DNA from: Planctomycetota bacterium | GTDB lineage: Bacteria > Planctomycetota > UBA1135 > GCA-002686595 | Direction: 5' to 3' | Length of the DNA: 64,000 nt | Assembly (NCBI GenBank): GCA_016714045.1 | Contig: JADJNY010000008.1 | Coordinates: 62,001-126,000, forward strand | Shown here: piece by piece, positions 34,945 through 43,737 of the stretch | How the letters are laid out: each line of letters opens with the position of its first letter | Position numbering within the stretch: position 1 is the stretch's first letter | Notes under the pieces: model-generated | What the model was told of the DNA's origin: nothing | What the model saw: only the letters and a program-made list of their open reading frames with translations | The model's database searches: none | Translations under genes and position numbers: made by a program

Positions 34945-36312
34945 ATGCCCACGCCGCTCCCGCCCACGCCGTCCGCGCCGCTCGCGCGCTTCCTGGAGAA
35001 GCTCGCCCTGCACCGGCCCGAGCTGCGCGCGTGGGCGCTCTACGACTGGGCCAACTCGGCGATGTTCACCGTCATCGTGACCGCCGTGTTCCCGATCTTC
35101 TATCGCCAGGTCGCCGCGGTCGGCCTCGACGACGAGGCGAAGCGCGCGACGTTCGGATGGGCGACGACGGCGAGCCTGCTCTTCGCCGCGCTCCTCTCGC
35201 CGCTGCTCGGGGCCGTCGCGGACTGCGCGCGGCTGAAGAAGAAGCTCTTCGGCGTCTTCCTCGCGGTCGGCGTGGGGTCGACGGCGCTGATGTTCTGCAT
35301 CGGCGAGGGCGACTGGCGCCTCGCCGCGTGGCTCTTCGGGCTCGCCAACATCGGCGCCGCGGGCGGCTTCGTGTTCTACGACGCGCTCCTGTCGAGCGTC
35401 GCGCGCTCCGACGAGGTCGACCGCCTCTCGACGACCGCGTACGCCGTCGGCTACCTCGGGGGCGGGTTGTGTCTCGCGCTCTGCCTCGCGCCGATCCTCT
35501 GGCCAGCGACGTTCGGCTTCGCGAGCGGGCCGGACGCGGGCGCCGACGCGGCGAGCCTGCCCACGCGCGTCGGTTTTCTCGTCGTCGCCGCGTGGTGGGT
35601 CGTCTTCTCAATCCCGTTCTTCCGTCACGTGAAGGAGCCCGCACTCGCGCTCGAAACGGACGAGCGGCGCGGCGAGAACCCCGTGCGCGTCGCGTTCACG
35701 CGGCTCGGCGAGACGTTCCGCGAGCTGCGGTCGTACAAGGACGCGTTCCTGTTCATGCTCGCGTTCCTGATCTTCAACGACGGAATCGGCACGATCATCC
35801 GCATGGCGGCGCTCTTCGGCGACGAGCGGAACATCGACCGCGAGACGATGATCGGAGCGATCCTGCTCGTGCAGTTCGTCGGGATCCCCTTCGCCGTGCT
35901 GTTCGGCAAGCTCGCGGGGTGGATCGGGGCGAAGCGCTCGATCCTGGTCGCGCTCGTCGCCTACGTCGGGATCACGCTCCTCGCGTACCGAATGGACACG
36001 GTGGGGGAGTTCCTCGTGATGGCCGTCTGCGTCGGGATGGTGCAGGGCGGCGCGCAGGCCCTCTCGCGTTCGCTCTTCTCGACGCTGGTGCCGAAGCACA
36101 AGTCCGGCGAGTTCTTCGGGCTCTTCTCGACGCTGGAGAAGTTCGCGGGGGTGCTCGGACCGCTCGTCTTCAGCCTCGCCACGACGAGCGGCGCGGCGAT
36201 CCTGTCGTTGCTCGCGTTCTTCGTCGTGGGCGGCGCGCTCCTGTGCTTCGTCGACGTCGAGGCGGGACGGAAGAAGGCCGCCGAAGCGGACGCCGGGCTC
36301 GTCTCCGCATGA
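34945..36312 (+). CDS. MFS transporter, UMF1/Atg22-like
   Basis: A 455-residue protein with about 12 membrane helices. The family signature ELRAWALYDWANSAMFTVIV is present, followed by DCARLKKKLFGVFLAVGVG (loop 2-3 motif), FLIFNDGIGTIIRMAALFG and MVQGGAQALSRSLFSTLVPK. The UMF1/Atg22 branch includes fungal vacuolar amino-acid exporters; bacterial members are uncharacterised, so the substrate is not assigned. I started at the ATG at 34945, with TAGCGT 11 nt upstream. It stands alone, with a bidirectional terminator after it. Confidence 0.9.
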   Translation: MPTPLPPTPSAPLARFLEKLALHRPELRAWALYDWANSAMFTVIVTAVFPIFYRQVAAVGLDDEAKRATFGWATTASLLFAALLSPLLGAVADCARLKKKLFGVFLAVGVGSTALMFCIGEGDWRLAAWLFGLANIGAAGGFVFYDALLSSVARSDEVDRLSTTAYAVGYLGGGLCLALCLAPILWPATFGFASGPDAGADAASLPTRVGFLVVAAWWVVFSIPFFRHVKEPALALETDERRGENPVRVAFTRLGETFRELRSYKDAFLFMLAFLIFNDGIGTIIRMAALFGDERNIDRETMIGAILLVQFVGIPFAVLFGKLAGWIGAKRSILVALVAYVGITLLAYRMDTVGEFLVMAVCVGMVQGGAQALSRSLFSTLVPKHKSGEFFGLFSTLEKFAGVLGPLVFSLATTSGAAILSLLAFFVVGGALLCFVDVEAGRKKAAEADAGLVSA

Positions 36313-36329
36313 CGCGCTCCGAAAACGAC

Positions 36330-36356
36330 GCGGCCCGGGCTTTTCACCCGGGCCGC
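36330..36356. terminator. Bidirectional terminator between MFS and SPFH/zinc-ribbon genes
   Basis: A perfect 10-bp stem (GCGGCCCGGG / CCCGGGCCGC) with a CTTTTCA loop, 18 nt past the MFS stop and 51 nt from the stop of the convergent gene. Confidence 0.7.
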
Positions 36357-36406
36357 GGCTCGTTCGAAGCTCGTGGGAGCTCGAGAACGTCTTGGAGTAC
36401 GCGCGC

Positions 36407-37519
36407 CTAGCCGCGGGACTTGCCGCACTGACCGCAGAATCTGGCTTCCGCCGTCAGGGCAGCGCCGCAACCGGCGCAGAAGCCCGCGGCCTTCGCTGCC
36501 TGGGCTGCCAGCTCGCCGCCGCAGCTCGAGCAGAACTTGCCAGGCGGCACGTTCTTCTGGCACTTCGTGCACACGACGCCCGCGGTCGCGGGGGCGAGCA
36601 CGTCGCCGCCGCGCTGGGGGTCACGGACGAGCATCTGCGCCATGCCCAGGCCGACGCCGAGGCCCGCGCCGCCGAGCAGGCCCGCGCCTGCAGCTCCGCC
36701 GTCGCCCCCGCCGCCCTTCGCCATGCCTTCGCCGGCGCCCATCATCGCCTTGCCGGCGGCGAACTGCTGGAAGCCGCCGACGCTGCCCATGGCGCGGACG
36801 TAGGCCGCGTCCGTGTACAGGCGCTTCAGGTTGCCCGCGTCCTGCTCATCGATCGCGATGACGAAGTTGCCGAGGCGCACGATGTCGAGGCCGTACGACG
36901 CGACGTGCGTGTCGAGCGCGCCGATCACTTCCTTCTCGAGCTCCTCCGTGTACGCGCCGCTCGTGACGTCGAGCAGCGGCCACTTGTTCTTGACGAGCAG
37001 CTGAGCCGTGCGGTCGCGAAGGACCTTGAGCACCTGCTCCTTCATCCACGCGCGCACTTCGTAGCTCTGCGCGGCGCCCGTGCCGACGAGCCCGACGACG
37101 AGCTGGGCCGGATCGACGACGCGGAAGCTGAACTCGCCGTGGACCATCGTCTCGACGGGCACGCCCGACTTCGGGTCCTCGACGTGGCCGATCGGGCCGC
37201 CGAACTTGGCGCCCGTGAACTCGCGCATCGAGACGAAGAAGACCTCGGTGATGAAGAGGCGTCCGCCGGTGAAGCTGTCGACCAGGTTCGACAGGAAGGG
37301 GATGTTCGAGGACTCGAGCGTGTGCCGGCCCGGTCCTAGCGTGCCGACCACCTTGCCGTCGCGGAAGAAGACCGCCTGCTCGTCGGCCATGACCGTGAGC
37401 TGCGCCTTCATAGGGATGGTGGGGTCCGGGTGCTTCCAGACGACGTGCGCCTTCGCATCGTCGGGACGGGCGATGATCATCTCGCCCACGCCGCGCTTGA
37501 ACCAATCGACGACTCCCAT
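36407..37519 (-). CDS. SPFH plus zinc-ribbon protein (YdjI-like)
   Basis: A 370-residue protein. Residues ~1-250 are an SPFH/virion-core-type domain: MGVVDWFKRGVGEMIIARPD, KAQLTVMADEQAVFFRDGKV, GTLGPGRHTLESSNIPFLSN, FSFRVVDPAQLVVGLVG. A Gly-rich linker (~260-300) leads to two zinc ribbons (CTKCQKNVPPGKFCSSCGGE; CAGCGAALTAEARFCGQCGK). The layout matches Bacillus subtilis YdjI, which works with the YdjG/YdjH membrane proteins and the PspA-type YdjF at the membrane. A YdjG-like gene lies divergently 300 nt away. I see no PspA or YdjH homologue here. Confidence 0.86.
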   Translation of the reverse strand: MGVVDWFKRGVGEMIIARPDDAKAHVVWKHPDPTIPMKAQLTVMADEQAVFFRDGKVVGTLGPGRHTLESSNIPFLSNLVDSFTGGRLFITEVFFVSMREFTGAKFGGPIGHVEDPKSGVPVETMVHGEFSFRVVDPAQLVVGLVGTGAAQSYEVRAWMKEQVLKVLRDRTAQLLVKNKWPLLDVTSGAYTEELEKEVIGALDTHVASYGLDIVRLGNFVIAIDEQDAGNLKRLYTDAAYVRAMGSVGGFQQFAAGKAMMGAGEGMAKGGGGDGGAAGAGLLGGAGLGVGLGMAQMLVRDPQRGGDVLAPATAGVVCTKCQKNVPPGKFCSSCGGELAAQAAKAAGFCAGCGAALTAEARFCGQCGKSRG

Positions 37520-37819
37520 GGGGTGCTTTGCTCCTTCGGTCCGGGCGGGTCGAGCCCGGCGAGGCGCACCCTACCCCAAGGCGGCGGGCGCATTCCATGG
37601 AACGTCCAGCGAGTTCGCGCGGCGGAGCGGCCCCTTCGAAACGCCACGAGGCGCTCGTCGCGCCTCGCGGTCTCCCGGGATCGCCCCGGGGCACGGGAAC
37701 CATGCCCAGGTTGTAGTTGTCCGGTCTCCCTGGTTTGGTTGCGGGAAGTTCGGAAAAACCAACTTGGGCGGCGTCGCGCTTTGAAGGCCCCCCGCCGTTC
37801 CGGGTAGGAAGGGAGCTCC

Positions 37820-38980
37820 ATGGGCGACGCTCCCAGTCCTTCCGAACCCGTGCCGACCCAACGCGCCGACGATGCGGGTGCGGCGGAACGGAAAGCGCAG
37901 AACGAGCGCTTCCCGTGCGCGGGTTGCGCGGCACCGATGCGCTGGGATCCCGACGCCGACGCGCTCGCCTGCGACTACTGCGGCGCCCGCGTGCCGGTGC
38001 CGCGCGGCGAGGGCCTGATCGTGGAGCGGGCGCTCGCGGACGCGGGAACCGCCGCGCGGGGGCTCGGCCTCGAGACGCGCGTCGCGGGCTGCGCGAACTG
38101 CGGCGCGCAGGTCGCCTACGACGGTCGTGCGACGGCCGTGGAGTGCGTCTTCTGCGGCTCGCCCCAGGTCCTGGAGCAGGCCTCGAACCGCAACGCGCTG
38201 CGCCCCGAATCGCTCGTGCCGCTCGACGTCGGTCGCGAGACCGTCGAGCGTTCGTTCCGTGCCTGGCTCGGCGGGCTGTGGTTCCGCCCCGACGCGCTCA
38301 AGCGCCTGCGGGACTTCCGCGCGGTGGGCGTGTACGTCCCGTTCTGGACCTTCGACGCGCGCGTCCACTCCGACTGGTCGGCCGACGCGGGCTACTACTA
38401 CTACGTCCAGGTCCCGACGATGGTGATGGTCAACGGCAAGCCGCAGATGCAGATGCGGACCGAGCGGCGCGTGCGGTGGGAGCCGGCCTGGGGCGCGCGC
38501 GACGACGCCTACGACGACCTGCTCGTGCACGCCTCCCGCGGCTTGCCCGTGGGCCTCGCGAGCAAGCTCGGCACGTACGACCTCGGGAAGCTCGTGCCCT
38601 ACCGGCCCGAGTACCTCGCCGGCTGGCGGGCGGAAGAGTACGCGGTCGACCTCGCGACCGGCTGGACCGCGGCGCAGGGGCGCATCGTCGCCGCGCAGGA
38701 GTCGCGCTGCTCGGGCGACGTGCCCGGGGACACGCAGCGCAACCTGCGGGTCGCGAACCGGATCTCCGACGTGCGATGGAAGCACGTGCTGCTCCCGCTC
38801 TGGTCGCTGACCTACTCGCACGGGGGCAAGCCGTACCCGGTGTTGATCCACGGTCAGACGGGCCGGGTCGTGGGGGAGGCGCCCTACTCGTGGGTCAAGA
38901 TCCTGCTCTTCGTGCTCGCCGTGCTCGCCGCCGTGGGCGCGGCGCTGCTCGTGCTCGCGCTGCTGAACGCTGCCTCGTGA
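37820..38980 (+). CDS. Zinc-ribbon membrane protein (YdjG-like)
   Basis: A 386-residue protein. Two zinc ribbons are at the N-terminus (CAGCAAPMRWDPDADALACD YCG; CANCGAQVAYDGRATAVECV FCG). A central domain contains ALRPESLVPLDVGRETVERS and YVPFWTFDARVHSDWSADAG, and a membrane helix close to the C-terminus (VKILLFVLAVLAAVGAALLV) is preceded by LPLWSLTYSHGGKPYPVLIH. Relatives are sometimes misannotated as PriA helicase because of the zinc ribbons; there is no helicase motif here. It probably anchors a membrane complex with the divergent SPFH/zinc-ribbon protein. Confidence 0.82.
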   Translation: MGDAPSPSEPVPTQRADDAGAAERKAQNERFPCAGCAAPMRWDPDADALACDYCGARVPVPRGEGLIVERALADAGTAARGLGLETRVAGCANCGAQVAYDGRATAVECVFCGSPQVLEQASNRNALRPESLVPLDVGRETVERSFRAWLGGLWFRPDALKRLRDFRAVGVYVPFWTFDARVHSDWSADAGYYYYVQVPTMVMVNGKPQMQMRTERRVRWEPAWGARDDAYDDLLVHASRGLPVGLASKLGTYDLGKLVPYRPEYLAGWRAEEYAVDLATGWTAAQGRIVAAQESRCSGDVPGDTQRNLRVANRISDVRWKHVLLPLWSLTYSHGGKPYPVLIHGQTGRVVGEAPYSWVKILLFVLAVLAAVGAALLVLALLNAAS

Positions 38981-39008
38981 CGCGCGTTTTTCGGCCGGTT
39001 CCAGGCCT

Positions 39009-39038
39009 TTGACAGCTCCGGCGCCACGGGGCTAGAGT
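39009..39038 (+). promoter_or_regulatory. Sigma-70-type promoter for the FKBP/RRM genes
   Basis: TTGACA at 39009-39014, an 18-nt spacer and TAGAGT at 39033-39038. The -35 is a perfect consensus. It leaves a leader of about 230 nt before the FKBP start. Confidence 0.5.
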
Positions 39039-39278
39039 GCCCGAGTCCCGTCGGCAAGAGCCTCGGGCGTACGCTCGGGCGAGCGCGTCTCGTCCCCGCT
39101 GCGCACGCTCGCGAACGGCTCCGAGCGCGCGGGACGTGTCTTCGCCACGTTTCGGCATGCCCCACTCGCAGGATTCGTTCGTGAGCACTCCGCCGCGCGC
39201 GGTGGCTCCGTCGGCGAACCGCGGGGACGGCAGCGGGCGTGGCTCGTCTCGTGGGAAAGGTCGAGGTCACGTCGTCCG

Positions 39279-39707
39279 ATGAACGCAGTGCAGTCGGGCG
39301 ATCGCGTCCGCATCCATTACACGGCGCGCTTTGCCGATGGCTCGGTGTTCGCGAGCTCGCGTGAGTCGGGACCGCTCGACTTCGTCGCGGGCGGGAGCGA
39401 GGTCATCGAAGGCGTCAGTCTCGCGGTCGTCGGCATGCAAGTCGGGAACCGCAAGGTCGTCGACGTTCCGCCCGAGCTCGCGTTCGGGCCGCACGACGAC
39501 GAGCTCGAGCAGCGCGTCGCGCTCGCGGAGCTCCCCGAGCCCGTGCAGGTCGGGGACCAGCTCGACGTCCGTTCCGGCGAGCGCACCCTGCGCGTGTGGG
39601 TGCGCGAGGTCGTCGACGGCCAGGCCGTGTTCGACGGGAACCATCCGCTCGCCGGACAACACCTGATCTACGAGATCGAACTCGTGTCGTTCGCCTCAGG
39701 GGGATAG
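39279..39707 (+). CDS. SlyD-like FKBP-type peptidyl-prolyl isomerase
   Basis: A 142-residue protein. The FKBP core is split by an insert-in-flap domain, as in SlyD: VQSGDRVRIHYTARFADGSV, PLDFVAGGSEVIEGVSLAVV, GMQVGNRKVVDVPPELAFGP, then the IF-like insert (DELEQRVALAELPEPVQVGD) and HPLAGQHLIYEIELVSF. No metal-binding His/Cys tail is present. It is expected to be a cytoplasmic folding helper and proline isomerase. It begins in an ATGA overlap with a 41-codon upstream frame and is followed 15 nt later by the RRM gene, so the two are probably co-transcribed. Confidence 0.92.
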   Translation: MNAVQSGDRVRIHYTARFADGSVFASSRESGPLDFVAGGSEVIEGVSLAVVGMQVGNRKVVDVPPELAFGPHDDELEQRVALAELPEPVQVGDQLDVRSGERTLRVWVREVVDGQAVFDGNHPLAGQHLIYEIELVSFASGG

Positions 39708-39722
39708 TTCAGGAAGGATCCG

Positions 39723-40241
39723 ATGGTCAGCAAGCTGTACGTAGGGAACCTGCCCTACAGCTTCACGTCGCAGGAACTGCGGCAGTTGTTCGAGCCCTTC
39801 GGCGCGGTCCGGTCCGCCGACGTGGTCCTGGATCGGATGAGCGGGCGCTCGCGGGGCTTCGGCTTCGTCGAAATGGAGACGGCCGAGGGCGTGCAAGCCG
39901 CGATCGCGGGGCTGCACGAAACCGAGATCGGCGGCCGCAACTTGACGGTCAACGAGGCGCGTGAGCGCGCTCCCGGCGGCCCGGGCGGCGGCGGTCCGCG
40001 CGGCTTTGGCGGTCCGCGTCCCGCGGGGCCTCCGAGCGATCGCCGGCCGAGCAGCTCCGGTCCGCCGCGCACGGGCGGCGGCGGTTTCCACGGAGGCGGT
40101 GGCTTCCGGTCGCCGGGCAGCGGGCGCGGCGGACGCGACTGGGATCGTCCGCGGGAGCGCAACGACCGATGGGAGGACGGCGCGGAGCGCGGCCGTCGCG
40201 GCGGGCGCGACCGCGACCGGGGCGGTGACGACGAGGTCTAG
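39723..40241 (+). CDS. RRM RNA-binding protein with Gly/Arg-rich tail
   Basis: A 172-residue protein. One RRM at residues 1-80 has RNP2 (KLYVGNLPY) and RNP1 (SRGFGFVEM), followed by a low-complexity Gly/Arg/Pro tail with RG-type repeats. Small RRM proteins of this kind occur in cyanobacteria and planctomycetes and are often cold- or stress-induced RNA chaperones. The Gly-rich tail could support condensation or RNA annealing (inference). AGGAAGGAT lies just before the ATG. It shares a transcript with the FKBP gene. Confidence 0.93.
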   Translation: MVSKLYVGNLPYSFTSQELRQLFEPFGAVRSADVVLDRMSGRSRGFGFVEMETAEGVQAAIAGLHETEIGGRNLTVNEARERAPGGPGGGGPRGFGGPRPAGPPSDRRPSSSGPPRTGGGGFHGGGGFRSPGSGRGGRDWDRPRERNDRWEDGAERGRRGGRDRDRGGDDEV

Positions 40242-40269
40242 CGGCCCCGCCCCGAGCACACGCAACGAA

Positions 40270-40308
40270 ACCGCCGTCGTACTCGCGGTGGGCGACGACG
40301 ACGGCGGT
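40270..40308. terminator. Bidirectional hairpin between RRM and PepSY-FKBP genes
   Basis: An 11-bp stem (ACCGCCGTCGT / ACGACGGCGGT) with a 17-nt loop, 28 nt past the RRM stop and 20 nt from the stop of the convergent gene. Confidence 0.55.
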
Positions 40309-40328
40309 GTGGAGGCGCGAGGCGCGCG

Positions 40329-41015
40329 CTACTTGCGGACGATCTCGAGCAGCTCGACGTCGAAGATCAACGTCGCGCGCGGCGGAATCGCGCCGGGGCG
40401 GCCGCTCTCGCCGTACGCGAGGTCGTAGGGGATCACGAGCTTGCGCTTCCCGCCGACCTTCATCGAGCCGACGCCTTCCGTCCAGCCCTTGATCACCTGG
40501 TTCAGGCCAAATGTCGCGGGTTGGTTGCGGTCGACGCTCGAGTCGAACTTCTTCCCGTCGAGAGTCCAGCCGGTGTAGTGCACCTTCACCTGCGAGGTGG
40601 CGACGGGGGTGTCGCCGGTGCCTTCCTTGAGCTCGTAGTACTTGAGCCCGGACGCGGTCGTCACGGGCTTGCCGGACACGGCGTCGCCGGGGAAGGCGAA
40701 CGGCGGGATCTCGACGGTGTTCTTCACTTCACCGGAGGCTCCGTCGACGGTGACGCGGTGCGCCTTGCCGTTCGCGTAGCACAGGACCTCGACCGTGCCC
40801 GTGTCGACGTTCAGTTGGGCGGAGGTCGCGATGCCGCCCGTCTTCTGCTGCGCGGCCTCGAGGGCCTTCGACAGCGAGAGCTTCTTCTCGGTGAGGGCCT
40901 TGTGCACTTCGGCCGCGTCGGGCGGGATGTTCGTGTAGTCGGTGGCGGGCGCCAGGGTCACGGCGGCGGCGCTGAGGCCGAGCGCGCCCAGAGCGGCGAC
41001 GAGGAGCGTACGCAT
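40329..41015 (-). CDS. Secreted PepSY-FKBP fusion, peptidyl-prolyl isomerase
   Basis: A 228-residue protein from the ATG at 41015 with signal MRTLLVAALGALGLSAAA. Residues ~30-110 look like a PepSY domain (SLSKALEAAQQKTGGIATSA; GKAHRVTVDGASGEVKNTVE). The C-terminal FKBP domain is complete: SGLKYYELKEGTGDTPVATS, VKVHYTGWTLDGKKFDSSVD, NQVIKGWTEGVGSMKVGGKR, IPYDLAYGESGRPGAIPP, ATLIFDVELLEI. The PPIase pocket residues look intact. It would assist folding of exported proteins. PepSY usually acts as an inhibitor or propeptide module of secreted peptidases; fused to FKBP its role is unclear. Confidence 0.9.
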   Translation of the reverse strand: MRTLLVAALGALGLSAAAVTLAPATDYTNIPPDAAEVHKALTEKKLSLSKALEAAQQKTGGIATSAQLNVDTGTVEVLCYANGKAHRVTVDGASGEVKNTVEIPPFAFPGDAVSGKPVTTASGLKYYELKEGTGDTPVATSQVKVHYTGWTLDGKKFDSSVDRNQPATFGLNQVIKGWTEGVGSMKVGGKRKLVIPYDLAYGESGRPGAIPPRATLIFDVELLEIVRK

Positions 41016-41151
41016 GCGATACCTGATGGAAAGGGATTCCGGACGTCGGCGGCGGAGTGCCGCTCGAGGAGCGGACAGGCTAGCGGATCCCTGGGGGCGG
41101 GACACGGGGCCCGACTGAAGATCTACGTCGCGGCCGGCCGATTCCGGCGGG

Positions 41152-42063
41152 ATGTCGTCCTCCGAGGGGTTCGTCGCGCTCGGCCCGGTGCTCTGCGCCT
41201 GCCCGCGCTGCCGCCGCCAGTGGGACGCGACCGGTCTGGAGCCTAGGACCCGCCTGCGTTGCACGTGCGGCGAGACCTTCGTCGCGGCCGTGACCGCCGC
41301 GCGCTCACCACACGTCTTTCGCTGCGATCAATGCGGAGCGGCGCTCCCTGCCGAGGGCAGGCAGTGCAGCTACTGCAGTTCGGAGATCACGCTCGAGGAG
41401 CGCGGGCTCTCGGGCGTGTGTCCGCAGTGCAGCGCGCGGCTCACGGCGAACGCGCGCTTCTGCATGGAGTGCGGCATCGCGATCCAGGTGCAGCGGCTGA
41501 CCGCCCTGAAAGAAGGCGTCGCGTGCCCACGCTGCCGCGGCGCGCTGCGCGTGCGCGAACTCGGGACCCGCAGCGCGATCGAGTGCGGGAGCTGCGCGGG
41601 ACTCTGGCTCGCGCCCGCGATCTTCGAGGACCTCTGCCGCCACGCGGAGGAGGCGGGCGTCGTGGAGAGCGCGCTCGGCGGCCTGCCGGGCGCGACGGCG
41701 GCGAACTCCGCGAGCTCCCTCGCCTACATCCCGTGCCTCGCCTGCGGCGAGCTCATGCTGCGGAAGAACTTCGGCGAGAGCTCGGGGGTCGTGATCGACC
41801 TTTGCAAGCACCACGGGGTCTGGCTCGACCACCGCGAGATCGACCGCATCCTCGCCTTCGTGCGCAAAGGCGGGCTCGTGCGCGCGCGCCAGCGCGAGGT
41901 CGCGCGGCTCGACCGAGCGGCCGAGCGGCGCCGCGCGTCCGACGCGCCGCCGGTCCTCGGCGCGCCCGAGCGCGGCCTCGGCGGCGATCCGTGGGAGCGG
42001 GAGCACGACCTGCTCGACGCGCTGACGTGGCTCGGCTCCGCGGCGCTGCGCTGGTTGCGATGA
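41152..42063 (+). CDS. Multi-zinc-ribbon protein with TFIIB-type zinc motif
   Basis: A 303-residue protein with at least five Cys-pair units: CACPRCRRQW, RCTCGETF, CDQCGAALPAEGRQCSYCSS, CPQCSARLTANARFCMECGI, CPRCRGALRVRELGTRSAIE with CGSCAGLWLAPAIFEDL (the zf-TFIIB pattern), then CLACGELMLRKNFGESSGVV with CKHHGVWLDHREIDRIL, a second zf-TFIIB-like unit with a Cys/His ligand set. The tail is Arg-rich. No membrane helix is seen. Function is unknown; bacterial zf-TFIIB proteins may bind nucleic acid or act as assembly factors. Confidence 0.8.
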   Translation: MSSSEGFVALGPVLCACPRCRRQWDATGLEPRTRLRCTCGETFVAAVTAARSPHVFRCDQCGAALPAEGRQCSYCSSEITLEERGLSGVCPQCSARLTANARFCMECGIAIQVQRLTALKEGVACPRCRGALRVRELGTRSAIECGSCAGLWLAPAIFEDLCRHAEEAGVVESALGGLPGATAANSASSLAYIPCLACGELMLRKNFGESSGVVIDLCKHHGVWLDHREIDRILAFVRKGGLVRARQREVARLDRAAERRRASDAPPVLGAPERGLGGDPWEREHDLLDALTWLGSAALRWLR

Positions 42064-42170
42064 CCGCCTCGCGCGCGCTGCGCGGGCGCAGGCTTGCGCT
42101 CCTTCGCGGGCGACGCGCCGGCGCGGCGCGGTGGATTCTCCGCGTCCCGGAGGTCTAGACTCGGGCCGCC

Positions 42171-43722
42171 ATGTCGACGCCTCCGTCTTCCCACCGGCAC
42201 GGTCCCGCGCGACCGTGGATCCCCAAGTACGACGCCGTCCGCGCCGCCGAGCCGCGCGGTCTCGCGGGCGTGGTCTGGCGCTTCTTCGCGCGCACGGCCT
42301 GGGCGCGCGAGCACGCCTCCGCGGAGGGCGCGCGCGGAGCGTTCTGGCGCGCCGTGCGCATCGTCTACCTCGCGACGAGCGGATTCCTGCGCGACCAGTG
42401 CCTGTCGCGCGCCGCCGCGCTGACGTACATCACCGTCCTGTCGCTCGTGCCCATGTTGGGCCTGTCGTTCTCCGTGGCGAAGGGCTTCGGGTTCTACGGG
42501 AGCCTGCGCAGCGACACGATCGATCCGTTCCTCGACGACACCTTCGGTCCGCTGCCCGAGGCCGCGACGAACTTCGTCGAGCGCGCCGGTGAACGAGAAG
42601 TCGCAGGCGATCCGCGTCGCGCTCGATCAGGTGCTCGCGTTCGTCGACCGCACGGACATGTCCGCCCTCGGCTGGCTGGGCCTCGTGCTGCTCGTGTTCA
42701 CCGCGATCAAGCTGCTCGCGTCGATCGAGGCGACCTTCAACGACATCTGGGGCGTGCAGCGCGCGCGATCGTGGATCCGCAAGCTCACGGACTACCTCGC
42801 GATGCTCGTCGTGACGCCGCTGTTCCTGGTGACGGCGACCGGCTTCACGGCAGCGGCGAAGACGAGCGGCTTCTTCCAGTGGCTCGCGGAGAGCGACCAC
42901 GTCGGCTGGATGCTCGATCTCCTGATGCGCGCGACGCCGCTGTGCGCCTTGTGGTTGGGCTTCGGCTTCGTGTACCTCGCGCTGCCGAACACGCGCACGC
43001 GCTTCCTCTCCGCGCTGATCGGGGCGCTGGTGGGCGGCACGCTGTGGCAGGTCACGTTGCTCGTTCACCTGGAGTTCCAGGTCGGGATCGCGCGCTACAA
43101 CGCCCTGTACTCGACCTTCGCGGCGCTCCCCGTCTTCCTGATGTGGGTCCACTTCTCGTGGGTCGCCGTGCTGCTCGGTGCGGAAGTGTGCAACGCGCAC
43201 CAGAGCGAGCCGTCGTGTTCCTTCCCGACCGACGTCGAGGACGGCGCTCCCGCGTTCCGCGAGGTGCTCGCGCTACGTGCGGTGGGGCGCGTGGGCGAGG
43301 CCTTCCTGACCGGTGCCGCGCCGTGGACGGTCGAGCGCCTCGCACAGGATCTCGCGCTCGCGCCGCGGCCGGTCGGGGAGGTGCTCGACCTCTTGACCCA
43401 GCGCGGCGTGCTCGCTCGCGCCGTGCACGGCGGCGAGGCGACGTTCCTGCCCGCGCGGGACCTCGAACAGATCACGGTGAAAAGCGTGCTCGACGCCCTG
43501 CGCGGCGACGCGGGCTTCGATCCGCGCACGTCCCTCGCCCAGGTCGACGCGGAGGTCGGGCGCCTGCTCGAGGGCTTCGACCGCGAGCTCCTCGACTCAC
43601 GGCACAACCGCACGCTGCGCCAGCTCGCCGAGTCGGCGCTGCGCGCGCGCGAACGCAGCGCATCGCGCGCGACGTCCGGCGCCGGGGAGCTCGGGGCCCC
43701 CACGCCGAACGCAGGTTCCTGA
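42171..43722 (+). CDS. YihY/BrkB-family membrane protein, frameshifted once
   Basis: The first frame (from the ATG at 42171) encodes a cytoplasmic N-tail and first helix with the family block LATSGFLRDQCLSRAAALTY and TVLSLVPMLGLSFSVAKGFG. Near 42585 it loses homology while another frame takes over (NEKSQAIRVALDQVLAFVDR; LVFTAIKLLASIEATFNDIW; PNTRTRFLSALIGALVGGTL; YSTFAALPVFLMWVHFSWVA), continuing to 43722. Removing one C near 42585-42588 joins them in frame through RAVNEKSQ. The C-terminal ~150 residues contain a winged-helix-like region (TVERLAQDLALAPRPVGEVL). Once called RNase BN, the family is now regarded as a membrane transporter or structural protein. TAGACT lies 9 nt before the ATG. 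Confidence 0.82.
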
Positions 43723-43737
43723 CGCGGAGCGTGCTCC

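Noticed and set aside
37820..38980. Annotation of the zinc-ribbon protein as PriA helicase.
   Set aside because: It has only zinc ribbons and a C-terminal membrane helix; no Walker or helicase motif.
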